Origin: Apoderus coryli
Taxonomy: Eukaryota; Arthropoda; Insecta; Coleoptera; Attelabidae
Direction of reading: 5' to 3'
Assembly: GCA_911728435.2 (NCBI GenBank)
Contig: OU452198.1
Span: forward strand, 2,170,001-2,234,000
Length of the DNA stretch: 64,000 bases
Shown here: one piece after another, positions 45,637 to 56,575 of the stretch
How positions within the stretch are numbered: the first letter of the stretch is position 1
Layout of the letters: every line of letters starts with the position of its first letter
Program-made: the position numbers and the translations under genes
Notes under the pieces: generated by a model
What the model was told of the DNA's origin: nothing
Seen by the model: only the letters and a program-made list of their open reading frames with translations
Databases searched by the model: none

Positions 45637-45665
45637 GTTGATGATGGTGTTTCATAAACGAAACG
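45637..45665 (+). ncRNA. hammerhead-like motif in right arm
   Basis: TTGATGA, T, GGTGTTT-CAT-AAAC, GAAACG, then TCG. The first core base is T instead of C. Stem GTTT/AAAC pairs. Confidence 0.35.
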
Positions 45666-46689
45666 TCGTACTGAAAATTTGTAAGGGCTATCTTATTCTC
45701 CTCAAAAAGTAACAATGAGAAAGTGCTTTTATTTATTTTATATCTGTAAAAATAACGTCAGAAATAAATAAATACGAAAATTGCAAAAAATAGTTTTTTC
45801 AAAAATTCTCGAAAACGGCTAAAGTTAATTTACTTTTGAAAACACCATTTAAAAAGTGTTTAAATTGTACAACTTTTCTCTAATTGAACCGACATTGTAA
45901 CTCCTACTGTTTACAAGATCCCAATGCTATCCCTTTCTTATCTTGGACACAGTGTACATTTGTATAATCAAATTTATTTGAAAATTTTTTGACAGTGTTA
46001 GCTAACTGCCTATAAAAGACTGCTATTTTGTATCATGTGACAAAAATCACCCAATGATGTCAACATTTAACTGATAAAAAGTAGTTTGCTCTTAATAGTA
46101 TTTCACGTTTTATTCTTTTTCGACACCCTGTATAATATTATCAAATTTAAAATATGAGAATATACTTTGCAAAATAAGCAGAACTTTTTATGAAGAGTGA
46201 CTTTTTCGCGAAAAATTAAATTTTTAGTCCATATTATGTCCTTTTAGGACATCTATCCGTGGACACACTGTATAGTATTCTATTTCTTTTGATTTAGACG
46301 CTGAACGGGCCTTTAGAATTCCAGAAAGCTTGAAATCTTAACAATGTTATATAATGCCGATATTATTTTGTAAGTACGACACTGGTGGAAAGTTTGTTGT
46401 TTAAAATAAATGGCTTAAGAAAAGAGTGCTGCTCCTTTTGTTTGTCGTTTTCGGTTTTTGTTTTTTTTTTAAATAAACTTGTCAACTAAATGGGTATCGA
46501 CAAAAGCTCTAATATTGCGCTTGTATTATTGTGTATATTTCTCGAAAGCGAATAAAAGGCGAAAGAGTTATTGCATAATAAAATTTATTTATGTTTACAG
46601 CGTGTATATTATGTTTCAACAAAGTTGGGAAAAAATATTCATGGTATAAGTGATAATTATTTTAAGTTACGGAAATGCAGTGAACAGCG

Positions 46690-47010
46690 TGGCCCAAATT
46701 AGGCGTTTTCTTATGGGAATTCATGTTGTTCCTTTCGAAGATCGAAAATAATTAATCAAGGTCCTCCAAGGTCAAATTTTATGAAAAGCTCACTCGTTCA
46801 AACGAAATTTCGCTAGGTGGCGTTTCACAATTTTGGTCGATTTCTTTTATGGCTTGTAACTTTTTTGTTAATTGAGATAATTGATTTCTACAAAAACTTT
46901 CTCATAGCAGTTTTTAAGGTAGAATACAATATAGTTACCTGTTTTATTACAGGGCCATTGGTAAAGTTACCGTAACAACAAATTTTGTTTTTCTTATGGG
47001 ACACCCTATA
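46690..47010. repeat. dispersed repeat, copy 2, with MITE-type end
   Basis: TTTTCTTATGGGAATTCATG (46714) begins a stretch matching 38590-38700. 46835-46980 matches the reverse complement of 38690-38830. TTTCTTATGGGACACCCTAT at 46990 closes it. So it is a hairpin-like derivative of the repeat at 38575. Confidence 0.55.
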
Positions 47011-48835
47011 TAAATTTTGATTTTCTTACAGCCCCTAAAATTCCCTTTTCAAAAATATATAACAAGTTATATATCTTTTTTAAATCCAACAATATATTTG
47101 ATTTTAAGAAAATCATCCATACAAATCAAATATGGCCATGGCCATTATGACACAACAGCGCGGCGTGATTGTTTTAAAAGAAACGCAGCAATAAATTTGA
47201 CCTTAATCGAAGTATGCAGCTTTTTATTTAATCATTTCTTTGTTTAACTAATAGAAAAAATTTATTGGGAAAAAATCTTCACAAAAGGTTGGTATAAAAA
47301 TGACATCGCATTTAGAGACAATTTGTAAATTTCTATAATATGCCAACACATTTTTTGAGATCATTGTATTTGTAATAAATAAACAAAAAGAGATACTTAG
47401 TTAACAATTTTTTTATTGAGCAATCGTTGTATGATACGCTCCTGAATTATGAGCCGCCATATGCAAGAACCATCCCGGCCAACTAAAGAAATGTATTATG
47501 CTCCTTCCTTTCTCTTCTTATTCATTGGGTATTTGATTTAATAAAAGAAAAAACAGTGATTTACAAAAAACAACTTTAACAACTTGTATGTTTTTTTGTT
47601 CATCAAATGACCTCCTTAAATATTGCCGCGTATTTTTGAAAATAATTATTAATGACCCGGTACACTTACCTATTTATTTAAATCTGAAATAAGCACTCAA
47701 AACAACAAACTAATTAGAAATTATAATCACAATCGCGACGACTAACTAGCTATTTTCCTTTTCTATAAACTTCACAAACTACCGAATCTCCAGGGTTATC
47801 AGTAATTATATTTGTGCACTGCAAAACGCTTTCTGGAAAAATTGACGTGATTCTGAAAAAAATCCGTGCTGTATTAGGTACATATATATTAATTATAACG
47901 CACATTATTAAAAATTAAATTAACCGAGATTGAATTTATTTCTGGATAACATCATAATAACGATAAGTTATCGATATGGGTGGGGGTAGAGTGCAACACA
48001 TTCTCAAAATGAATGTCGAATTATGAATTTTAATTATTCGATATATTGAATCATCTATTATCTATTTCTTTAAATCTTATTGTTTGCAACATTGCGATAA
48101 CATGATGTGTAATAAAATCTGGTCAAGTGGGTACTTAGAGATAGGTACAGTTTGACCAAAAAGTGATACTGTTACCACCTCTGCTCCAAACAGGCAACAG
48201 TGCGCTTGGTGATTTGTCCCTCAGAAAAATAAATAAACATAGAAATGTCATCTAATTTCTAAGTTTGTCTTAATAACGTTTGCAACCAGCACTCATCATA
48301 GAAATCTTATATTATATATGTACTCTAGAATGCTAATTAAATCCAGCCGAATACCAAAAAGTGTAACGGGTATGCAGAATTTTCACGATCTACGCATGCT
48401 CCTCAGTATCTTATTTTCAGTACAGAGCTGCCATATTTAAAACTATTTTGTCGTTCGCCTTACAGAATTTATGCGACATATCTGTTTTATAAATAAATCC
48501 ATATGTTGCGTCATACGAAACTGCTTGACAAAATCAAATAATTAAATGTTATCGGTAAAATTGCATACTGTTTAGTTTTCAGCAATATGAACGAAACATT
48601 TTTTTCCAAATCTTATTAAATTTAGGAGATTTCGCAACAGCGTCTGTTTTCGCAAATGACGTTTCTCGTGGTGGGAATATCTGTCAGAGTCGCCTTCACA
48701 ACAATTCAGATAGGTTTTATAATTGAGTTATGGTTTTATTCGTGGTATTTTAATTGTTGATAGATATACCTATTTGTGATTAAAATTGTTTTTAATATTT
48801 GTTATTTTGGTTTTAGTTCGTTTATTTAACAAACA
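47011..48835. other. no gene recognised; probable upstream region of the THAP exons
   Basis: AT-rich. No conserved frame. The last 200 bases are the likely promoter/5'UTR for the ATG at 48836. Confidence 0.35.
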
Positions 48836-48897
48836 ATGAGGTGTATAGTGTTGTGGTGTAAAAATGAAGGTCTCATTCCTGGTATTAAATATTTTCA
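48836..48897 (+). CDS. THAP-domain gene, first coding exon
   Basis: ATG 48836; encodes MRCIVLWCKNEGLIPGIKYF with the first cysteine pair of a C2CH THAP finger at C3 and C8. Donor GTAAGTT. Exit phase 2 agrees with the following exon. Confidence 0.65.
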
Positions 48898-48973
48898 GTA
48901 AGTTATTGTTTCGGGTTTCTAACAGTCTCAGTTTGAGTCAATATGATACCATTGACATGATACTCATTTTTAG

Positions 48974-49182
48974 CTTGACAAAAAAAACACATGATGTTTG
49001 GATGCGGGCATTGGGATCCTAGTACAGAAAATGTATGTGATGGGAATGTCATATGCAGTAAGCATTTCGCTGCAGAAGATATCATTTGTAGAGAAGACGG
49101 CAAGAGGATCACCCTCGTACCCGATGCAGTTCCCAAACTTTTGTTGAAAAGAAGAGATTATGTAAATGAGAGTGGAAGTTAA
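48974..49182 (+). pseudogene. THAP-domain gene, second exon with a frame break
   Basis: After acceptor TTTTTAG the phase-correct frame reads LTKKTHDVWMRALGS and hits TAG at 49015-49017. A neighbouring frame carries on with TENVCDGNVICSKHFAAEDI, the second C and H of the finger, and a basic tail to TAA 49180-49182. One indel near 49010 therefore splits the domain: a pseudogene, a sequencing error, or an allele. Confidence 0.55.
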
Positions 49183-49324
49183 ATGCTTAATCGTTTGATA
49201 TCAAGACACTGTTTACTTAAAAGCAGTCTGTCAAAAATGCATGATATGTATGTCAAGAATATATTTCCTACGTTGTGTAGGTTCGTTTGAATTCTGTTGT
49301 TAAACTGGAATATATTTAATTATA

Positions 49325-49491
49325 GAATCCTCCATGAAATTGCTGAGAATACAAGTTCTACCAACCATGTTTTGTCACAAAATACTATTGCGAGTAGTAC
49401 GGATGATATGGAAGTGGTTTACATGGACACGGAAAATATTTGTGAAGTCACTGTTTCTTGCACCCCTTCTTTGAAGGCTGTAGAGAGGTAA
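49325..49491 (+). CDS. possible third exon of the THAP-domain gene
   Basis: Acceptor TTTAATTATAG, frame ILHEIAENTSSTNHVLSQNT and DDMEVVYMDTENICEVTVSC, ending VER then TAA (or donor GTAAGA at 49489). An AATAAA follows at 49647-49652. The phase does not join cleanly to the second exon. Confidence 0.4.
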
Positions 49492-50157
49492 GACGCCTAA
49501 GGTGGTTGTATAAACAAACAAATATTCTATAATAATAAAATAAATAATTAGAATGCTCATGTCCTTAAGATATTTTCCAGTATTAGAATTTTTACTTATT
49601 TCTCGTTTCTCCTTAGATTTATTATTATTGGGTTGTACCTGTTAGACAATAAAGTATTTAGATATTTAATGTAATTTTTTATTTCTTAAATTCCTTTATT
49701 CCATTTTTTTATTTGAATGTTACCAAATGGTAAAATTTAATTTTAAATATACCTATAACATAACAGTAATATTACATTTAATCAAAGCCGGTCCTGTTGA
49801 AAAATAAAATACTGGTGATCATGCGCATTATGGACAGCTCTACACTTTTGGTTACATTTTTGTACTACGGGATTATCATTCTAGAGTATATATATAATAT
49901 AAGACAGTGATGTGCAACGATTACTTTTTCAAGTATCGAGTAGATACTGATACTTTATATCGGAGTATCAGATACTTTGTATTCGTTACTTAGTAATCAT
50001 TAATATAAATACCTATATGTCATATTGGAAATCGGTTTCTTAACAGAGATAAATACGTGACCAAATAAATGGTTTACTATAAAGTATGAAAATGGAAATG
50101 AAATTGGTTGATAAAATATAGGATTTTTTAAATAGTATACTCGTCTAAAACTAGAAA

Positions 50158-52035
50158 TTAAAATAAATGCGAATTACCATTTAAAAAAACCACCTTTTCT
50201 ACATTTTTTGGTGTAAGTCTACTTCTACGTTCCGAAACCACTTGACCTGCTTTTGAAAACACTCGTTCACTTGGAACAGAAGTTGCTGTTACACCTAAGT
50301 ATTTTTGTGCCAACTTAGCTAAATTTGGATACACTGCTTCCCTGGTTTTCCACCATTTGAGAGGGTCATCTTGCCTTTGAATGTTTTGTTCTTCGGCATA
50401 CTGTTTGCTTTCAATAATTGAAGCGGCTACTGTCGATGCGTTTTTTGTAATTTTTGCATCAAAACTTTTCCATATTGAATCCTCCGCAACTTTGTTTTTA
50501 GTTTCTGACACTGAGGTTCTGTCAACTTCGAGAGCTTCATTGTTTTTCTTAATGAGCTTTGACATTTCAGCTATTAGAAGTTCTCTCACTTGAATTATTG
50601 CATTCTCATCACTAAAACCTTTCTTTTTAAACCGGGGATCCAAGTAGGTTGCTTTCGCAAGTATAACATTATACTCAATACGATGAAATCTCGTTTTTAA
50701 GCCCTGTATCAAATTGTCTTTCAAGCTCGAAGCAGTTTCATCGTCAACCTGAAGGCTACTTAAGAATTGTTTTAAGCTTTCAATCAAGGGTATTATTTTT
50801 GAAACACATACATTTTTGTCAGCACTTAGTTCTCTAGTTACTTCCTCGAAAGGTTTTAAAAGGACACAATATTGTTTTAACACTGACCATTCAACTGCAG
50901 TAAGTGCCTCAACAGGGTTATGCAAAATACCAATAGCTGCTTCAAGTGGTAACTGAACTTCCAAAATTCGGCTGAACATAAAATAGGTTGAATTCCAACG
51001 GGTTATAACGTCGTTAATTAATTTTAAGGTTTTGCCAATCATCTGCGTTTGCATTTCTTTAAGTTTTTCTGCTGCCGTAGTACTGCGATGAAAATGCTCT
51101 ACAATTTTCTTTACTTTTTTCTGCAGTGGTTGTAATAAAATTAGGGAATCTTGAACCACGAGATTTAAAGTATGGGCCAAACATGGTAGATTTGGCCAGC
51201 CAGTTAGCTTTATTGCAGCTGAAATGTTTCTTGCATTGTCAGTTATTACAGCTTCTATTTTATTGGCAATATCCCAGTCTTTTAAAATTTGCAATAACAT
51301 ATTTCTAATATTTTCAGCTGTATGGCTTTCTTGGAAATGGAAGCAACCCAATAGCAACGATTTTTGTATCCACTCACTATTCACATAATGCGCAGTTACC
51401 GCCATGTAGTTTTCAACGGAACGAGATGTCCAAGTGTCAGATGTGAGAGTTATAAACTCGGCTTCATTCAATAAAGATTTCACATTCAATACAACGTCAT
51501 CATATTTTTTATTTAGTAAATCTCGGCTAAAAGTGGTTCTTGATGGTAGTTGATACGAGGGATCTAGGGCAGCTATTAGGGCTTTAAATCCACTATCCTC
51601 TACTACAGAAAATGGTTGTAGATCTTGTAAAATCATATTTAGGACCATTCCATTTAGCATTTTTGTTCGAGATACAGATGCTGGGCGAACAGGAAAAGCG
51701 GTAACTTTGGTTTGGGTAAATTTGCGTGACGGTACTTTTTCGGCATTTCGAGATTGCATTAACGTAATGTTTGTATTACTATCATCTTCTGCTGGATCAC
51801 GTGAAGGACCTGCTACAGGTACATCCATAGTCATCCTGGTCGATTGAGACTGTGGATGTTTAGAATCTATATCTTCATGGAGTGTAGTGATATGTTTTGC
51901 TTTTAAATGTTTTTGTAAATTTGAAGTAGCGCCACCTTTGTAAGAAAACACACTTTTACAAATATCACACTTAGCTTTTTCACTACTAATTACAGTAAAA
52001 TGTAACCAAACTTTACTTTTTTTCCTATCAGACAT
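50158..52035 (-). CDS. hAT transposase with BED zinc finger (ZBED-like), intact
   Basis: ATG at 52035 (MSDRKKSKVW) to TAA 50158-50160, 625 residues without a break. The BED finger spans about residues 8-48 with C23, C26, H43 and H48. RNase-H-fold landmarks: LTSDTWTS (D200), VITDNARN (D266) and LPCLAHTLNL (C285, H288). TRWNSTY (W347) precedes the helical insertion. The C-terminal hATC dimerisation region holds DDPLKWWKTREAVYPNLAKL and SVPSERVFSKAG (about 555-605). It would bind the subterminal repeats and excise the element. An in-frame stretch with alternative start TTG begins nine bases earlier. No introns seen. Domestication is possible but the surrounding ends and target duplication favour a recent, possibly active transposon. 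Confidence 0.92.
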   Translation of the reverse strand: MSDRKKSKVWLHFTVISSEKAKCDICKSVFSYKGGATSNLQKHLKAKHITTLHEDIDSKHPQSQSTRMTMDVPVAGPSRDPAEDDSNTNITLMQSRNAEKVPSRKFTQTKVTAFPVRPASVSRTKMLNGMVLNMILQDLQPFSVVEDSGFKALIAALDPSYQLPSRTTFSRDLLNKKYDDVVLNVKSLLNEAEFITLTSDTWTSRSVENYMAVTAHYVNSEWIQKSLLLGCFHFQESHTAENIRNMLLQILKDWDIANKIEAVITDNARNISAAIKLTGWPNLPCLAHTLNLVVQDSLILLQPLQKKVKKIVEHFHRSTTAAEKLKEMQTQMIGKTLKLINDVITRWNSTYFMFSRILEVQLPLEAAIGILHNPVEALTAVEWSVLKQYCVLLKPFEEVTRELSADKNVCVSKIIPLIESLKQFLSSLQVDDETASSLKDNLIQGLKTRFHRIEYNVILAKATYLDPRFKKKGFSDENAIIQVRELLIAEMSKLIKKNNEALEVDRTSVSETKNKVAEDSIWKSFDAKITKNASTVAASIIESKQYAEEQNIQRQDDPLKWWKTREAVYPNLAKLAQKYLGVTATSVPSERVFSKAGQVVSERRSRLTPKNVEKVVFLNGNSHLF

Positions 52036-53281
52036 CGCTATCAATATTTAAATTGAAATAAAAGATAAAAGGTTTAGAACACAGATCTAGAAAAGGGGGA
52101 GATAAAACTGTTTACATTTCCAAGCGATCAAACATCATTATTTGCAGATAGCGATAATGCCAAACTTCCGAGGTCATTCCCGCATTGTTTTAAAATACAC
52201 TATTTTCATACGGCATTTTTTACCGTTTTAAAGCAAAATATAACTTAGGTGATGGTACTAATTTTTGTGTATTATAAAACGATATACCCAAGATATTTTT
52301 TAGTTACTTTTTTATGAATTTTAACATATTCAAAACATATTTCACTAAATTATAATTTATTTATGAAGTACACGTGGCAACTCTGTAAAGCAGAGCAACT
52401 TGAATAGTACGCGAAGAATTTACTATTTCATTCATTTTTGTAATCAGCCGGTAGTTTGAGCTCTGTTGCCAACTATCCTTTGTATTCGTATTTATTTGCT
52501 GTTTCTAGATCTGTGGTTTAGAACTACGATGCGACGGGACGCGACGGCTTATTATTATTAGGTGAGACTGGCGAGAGACCGGGAAAAACATTGCATTTTA
52601 GTAAGTAATATATACATACTAACATGTTATGAAATATTTTAAAAAGTACCTATATGAACTCTTCTGTTATAAAAGTATACCTCGTTTATTTAGTCTAGCT
52701 TATGTTTATATTAACAACATTAAGTTAAGTGGTTAGAGGCTTGGAAAAGAACGGAATGTGCGGGAAGCGGCAGTGTAGATCATAGAAAAAATATATAATA
52801 TATTACTTATCTATGGTGTAGATATATGCCTTGTAAAGTATACTATACTGAAAATATAAATATAACACTGATTAAACTCCAGTAGTTTAATCCTAAAATA
52901 TAACTATAGATATTTCTTATTACAAACACAACAATAATAAAAGGCCCAATAAATTGCTGAACATAAGATTTATGACGAGTTCGAGCACATTAAAGGGAAC
53001 CGACAAGGCGCCAAATATCACTTATTCAAAATATTAAATAAACAATAGCCGTGCAGTTCATCGCCCCCTGTACAACGCCGCGCAACCAGTACAGTAAGAT
53101 CCGGTTCCGATTGGTTCATCGATGAACTGATACAAGTAAACAGCTGCTGTGTCGAATCTACAACTTTCCTGGCGCGCTACGAATAACGAGTAATCAGTAA
53201 TCACGTCAAAGGATTCGATTACTTCGGATATTCACAAGTATCAGATAAAAAGTATCGAGTAGATACTATTCGCCCACCACT
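52036..53281. other. 5' region of the hAT element
   Basis: 1.2 kb without ORF between the transposase start and the right TIR. It holds the promoter and subterminal binding motifs. Confidence 0.6.
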
Positions 53282-53282
53282 A

Positions 53283-56200
53283 ATATAAGATTTCTGTGGT
53301 AACAGAGGAGAACATATAATTACTTTTTACCAAAAGCATTGTGTATGCCAAAAGTATTGTAAGTTTTGGTGACAACAGCGGTCATACAATTAAGGCGAGG
53401 GAAATAGTTACAATTATGTACTTCATAATAATTTCCTATACCTACTAGTTGAATATTATCTTCTGCTCAGTAGATGTCACCAAAAAATCTTAGTAATTGT
53501 TCTGTAAACAATTTTTGTATTTGTTTTTTGACATACGGTACGCAAAACAAATAATACCTAATTAGTCACGATAAAGTAGGTATTTTACCTGAATGCTTTT
53601 ATTTATAATATCTAGAGGTAGGTATAGGTACCTACCTACTGTAGAGTAGAATAGTAGAGATTTACTTATATCTGGAATTTAGTTAAACGGTTGAAATTCA
53701 GATTCATTCACAAATATTAATTACATAGTAGCGCCTCCTCGCCTACTAATTTAGTTTAGTTTAGAAGGGGAATAGGTACATAAGTATGCAGTAACTAACA
53801 AAATAGGTATTAGACTATGAATATTTCACATTAAGAAAATTGAAACGTTCTACTAGATGAAGAAGTATATCAAAATATTAATAGAACATTATTATTGATT
53901 TTTTAAAATAGCGCCTTCTCCAAACAACAAGAACTCCAGTTATTTAGAAAACTTTTTTGTAACATTCTTGTGAAATTAACTTTTTAAGAAAACTGGAATG
54001 TTCTTCTAGGGTAGGTACATAACATACAGAATAATGTTTCTATTATCAAAGATTTATGTACACAATAATCTTTGCTATTATGGATAAACAACAAAAATAT
54101 TAGGGATTTTATGTAATGGCGCTCTCTTTACCAAAAGATGTAAACTATCGTATTTCTAAAGACAGGTTCCTATATTCTGTATAAATAACACGGAATATAA
54201 AGTGAACTTGAGTGAAAATTTCTAATATATGAGCAAAGGAAGTGAACTATAAATTCTATAATAGGCATTATCATTCCTATCCTATTGTTTTATAAATTTC
54301 ATTGACAGATAAGTGTTAAATTAACTTAGAAATGTTTTTTCCTACGAGCGTGTGGTACAGTGCACGTTTCCGCACTGTTTTTAATATTGCTATAACCATT
54401 GTCTTTATAAACACTGATAAAGACAATGCTATAACTAATACCTATAAAGTTAAATAGTGCTAAATTTATTATTTCTTCTGGCAATATTTTTTCACCATCG
54501 TAAGTTTCCATTTTAATGTAATAATTTATATATTATTTAATACAATCATTTATATTATTTAACTCAAATAACATCAAAAACATAGATAGACTATGTCTCT
54601 GGTTAACATACGGCTTGAAGTTGTACAGGAACAGAGTTTTTCTTCAACGTACGCCTTCCAGGAAAATTCAAAAAATCCTCAGTTTAAAATGGTTGGAGCA
54701 CACTAACTTAAATGCTTTCCACACCCAATTCTCTGGCTGAATTCCCACCATAGTCAGCCATATTATATATGTTGTAAATTTTCATCTTTTGGAATTCTAC
54801 AAAATTATTAGAAAATGTATAATTTGTATAAATGTTTCATTTCATATCAATATACAAGCACGACACTGCATTTTTATGGTATGTTCACAATATTATTTAC
54901 CGATGAAATGAAATTCCTTCTCGCCTACGTTTTTTATAGTTTTTGCACGATTTTACAAGATATTTATGCCATTGTTTATAAAACTTAAATAAACACTAAA
55001 ACTAAATAATTAAAAATAAAAACATTTTGCAGCTGCCAACATAAAACAACGGCCTCCTATTGGCCTGAATTAAAAATTCCCGCTTTAATATACGAATCGT
55101 AGTATAACACCAGATTTTTTTTCCCACAGTTGGCAGAACAATAGTGGAATATGGCGCCCGTTTCATCCTTCAAAATCGTTTGCGTAATCGTGGAAACTCA
55201 TTCTCCCTTCTCAATATCTCTGCGCCTAAACGTTTTAGAATTATTATTGAAAATGTAATGATTCATAATAAATCAAAGACAACAAACAGGTTTCTTGTTT
55301 TTTTTTACATACGTTTAAAGTTTATAAAGATGGCGTCATTGTATAAAATGAATAACTTCCCCAAACACAAAACATACCCCTTATGTTTTGTGTCCCTAAT
55401 ATTTTGTCGAAATTTATGTACTCCTGTCAAGACATTTTCATCTTCGTAGAGTGAAATTAATCGTGTCAGGAATCGGGAATAATAAATACCTACATCGCAT
55501 CGCAAGATGACCATTGCATAATATCAATCAAGTTCTAATTTATCTCTACACCTTTGTATCCTGGCATTACTGTTTTCTTACTAACTTTCCTATTAACAAT
55601 AGAGAGCTAAAGTTGTTCATGAGACAAGAACTTATACGTATCTATTGACAGCTAAGCATGCGCGGATGAATTTTTCATCTCATTTGTGGATACGTATCCC
55701 GTATCGATACGGTCTCTTGCGTGTAATTCAGACGAGAACGCATTCTACCGGAAATCGTCGATTGTATAACTGGAGGTATCCGAACGAGTTTAACAAATAT
55801 AAACATAACCTACATATTATAATATTTCATCTATTGTATTGTAAGGTAAATATAATTATTATTATACATTTTATTTGTCTGTGGTATAATTATTGGTTTT
55901 ATTATAGGTACACAAAAAAAACAATATAATGCGCGAACTATATGACTGCCACATAATTAAATGAAATGCGTTACGTTGCTAATCAAACTTTAACTCATTT
56001 TTGGTCCTAGATTTTTCAATTGACTTTATCCTAAATAATTTCCGTTACGTCAGCATAGAGACGTGTCGTCTCATGTACAACTTTAACTCCCTATTAATGG
56101 TAAAAAAAAGTGCTCTAAATAAATTGAATTTATGTAGGTAACTCATAGACAAGAACCTGTTTGTAAGAATTCTTGTCTTTTGGAGAAGGCGCTAATTTAA
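53283..56200. other. no gene recognised; a few repeats
   Basis: The frame METYDGEKILPEEI at 54511-54326 (-) may be chance. 53893-53940 (TTGATTTTTTAAAATAGCGC...) is repeated in reverse at 56165-56212. CATTGTCTTTAT/ATAAAGACAATG at about 54398-54429 is a 12-bp hairpin. Confidence 0.35.
55055..55230 (+). repeat. dispersed repeat, copy B
   Basis: Same order of blocks as 43205-43380 (GCCTGAATTAAAAATTCCCG, then CCCACAGTTGGCAGAACAAT and ATGGCGCCCGTTTCATC). Confidence 0.7.
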
Positions 56201-56218
56201 AAAATCAAATAAAACTCT

Positions 56219-56224
56219 TTTATT
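56219..56224 (-). terminator. polyadenylation signal of the 422-aa gene
   Basis: AATAAA on the minus strand, 129 bases past the stop at 56353. Confidence 0.6.
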
Positions 56225-56352
56225 ACTTTATAAAATCCTTTTATAAAATGTTCACAATACAGAATTTGTATATTTAAAAATTGTAACTCAAAATATGTTC
56301 AGTTAAAACAATATAAGGTATTTACAAAGTATATAGTAGGTAATCGTCATTA

Positions 56353-56575
56353 TCATAAACTCATTCGCTGTTGTCTCAAGGCTAGGGAATTACAAAACTG
56401 CATCTTCTTCATTTTACTTAACAGTCCATCTAATTTTGTAAACTCTTCTTTACTCAACTTGACTTCAATCTTTGATTTATCTGGATTAGTATTGCTCATA
56501 TAAATGGTTTTTGGTGTGAATTCATAGTTGTAACATTTGGTCCAATTTCGGATTGAAGTTTTACTTGGTTGCACA
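56353..56575 (-). CDS. 422-aa gene, exon 4
   Basis: Acceptor CTTCCTTAAG. VQPSKTSIRNWTKCYNYEF, then the lysine-rich C-terminus to TGA. Confidence 0.78.

Larger units (their letters stand above)
44615..45906. mobile_element. 1.3-kb element with ~310-bp inverted arms
   Basis: The arm from TAGGAGTTACAATGTCGGTT (44615) to about 44920 is repeated in reverse from 45592 to 45906. Shared runs include AATACGGCCCTGGATTTTT and TCTTATTCTCCTCAAAAAGT. A 671-bp centre without ORF separates them. Each arm holds a hammerhead-like motif. Arms this long suggest either a foldback DNA element or two Penelope-type terminal repeats in opposite orientation; the motif favours the latter. Confidence 0.75.
49905..53282 (-). 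mobile_element. hAT transposon with TIRs and 8-bp target duplication
   Basis: Left end CAGTGATGTGCAACGATTAC and right end (reverse complement TAGTGGTGGGCGAATAGTAT) are hAT-type ends. ATATAAGA stands directly outside both (49897-49904 and 53283-53290), an 8-bp target duplication. The subterminal sequence AGTATCGAGTAGATACT is near both ends (49936 and 53251), with further copies of the GATTACTT motif. Total 3378 bp. The transposase is intact. Confidence 0.9.

Noticed and set aside
50381..50593. Plus-strand frames inside the hAT transposase
   Set aside because: Antisense shadows of the intact minus-strand ORF.
54326..54511. Minus-strand frame METYDGEKILPEEI as a first exon
   Set aside because: No donor of matching phase and no following exon identified.
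55144..55449. 101-codon plus-strand frame
   Set aside because: Overlaps the dispersed repeat at 55055-55230; composition follows the local AT content.
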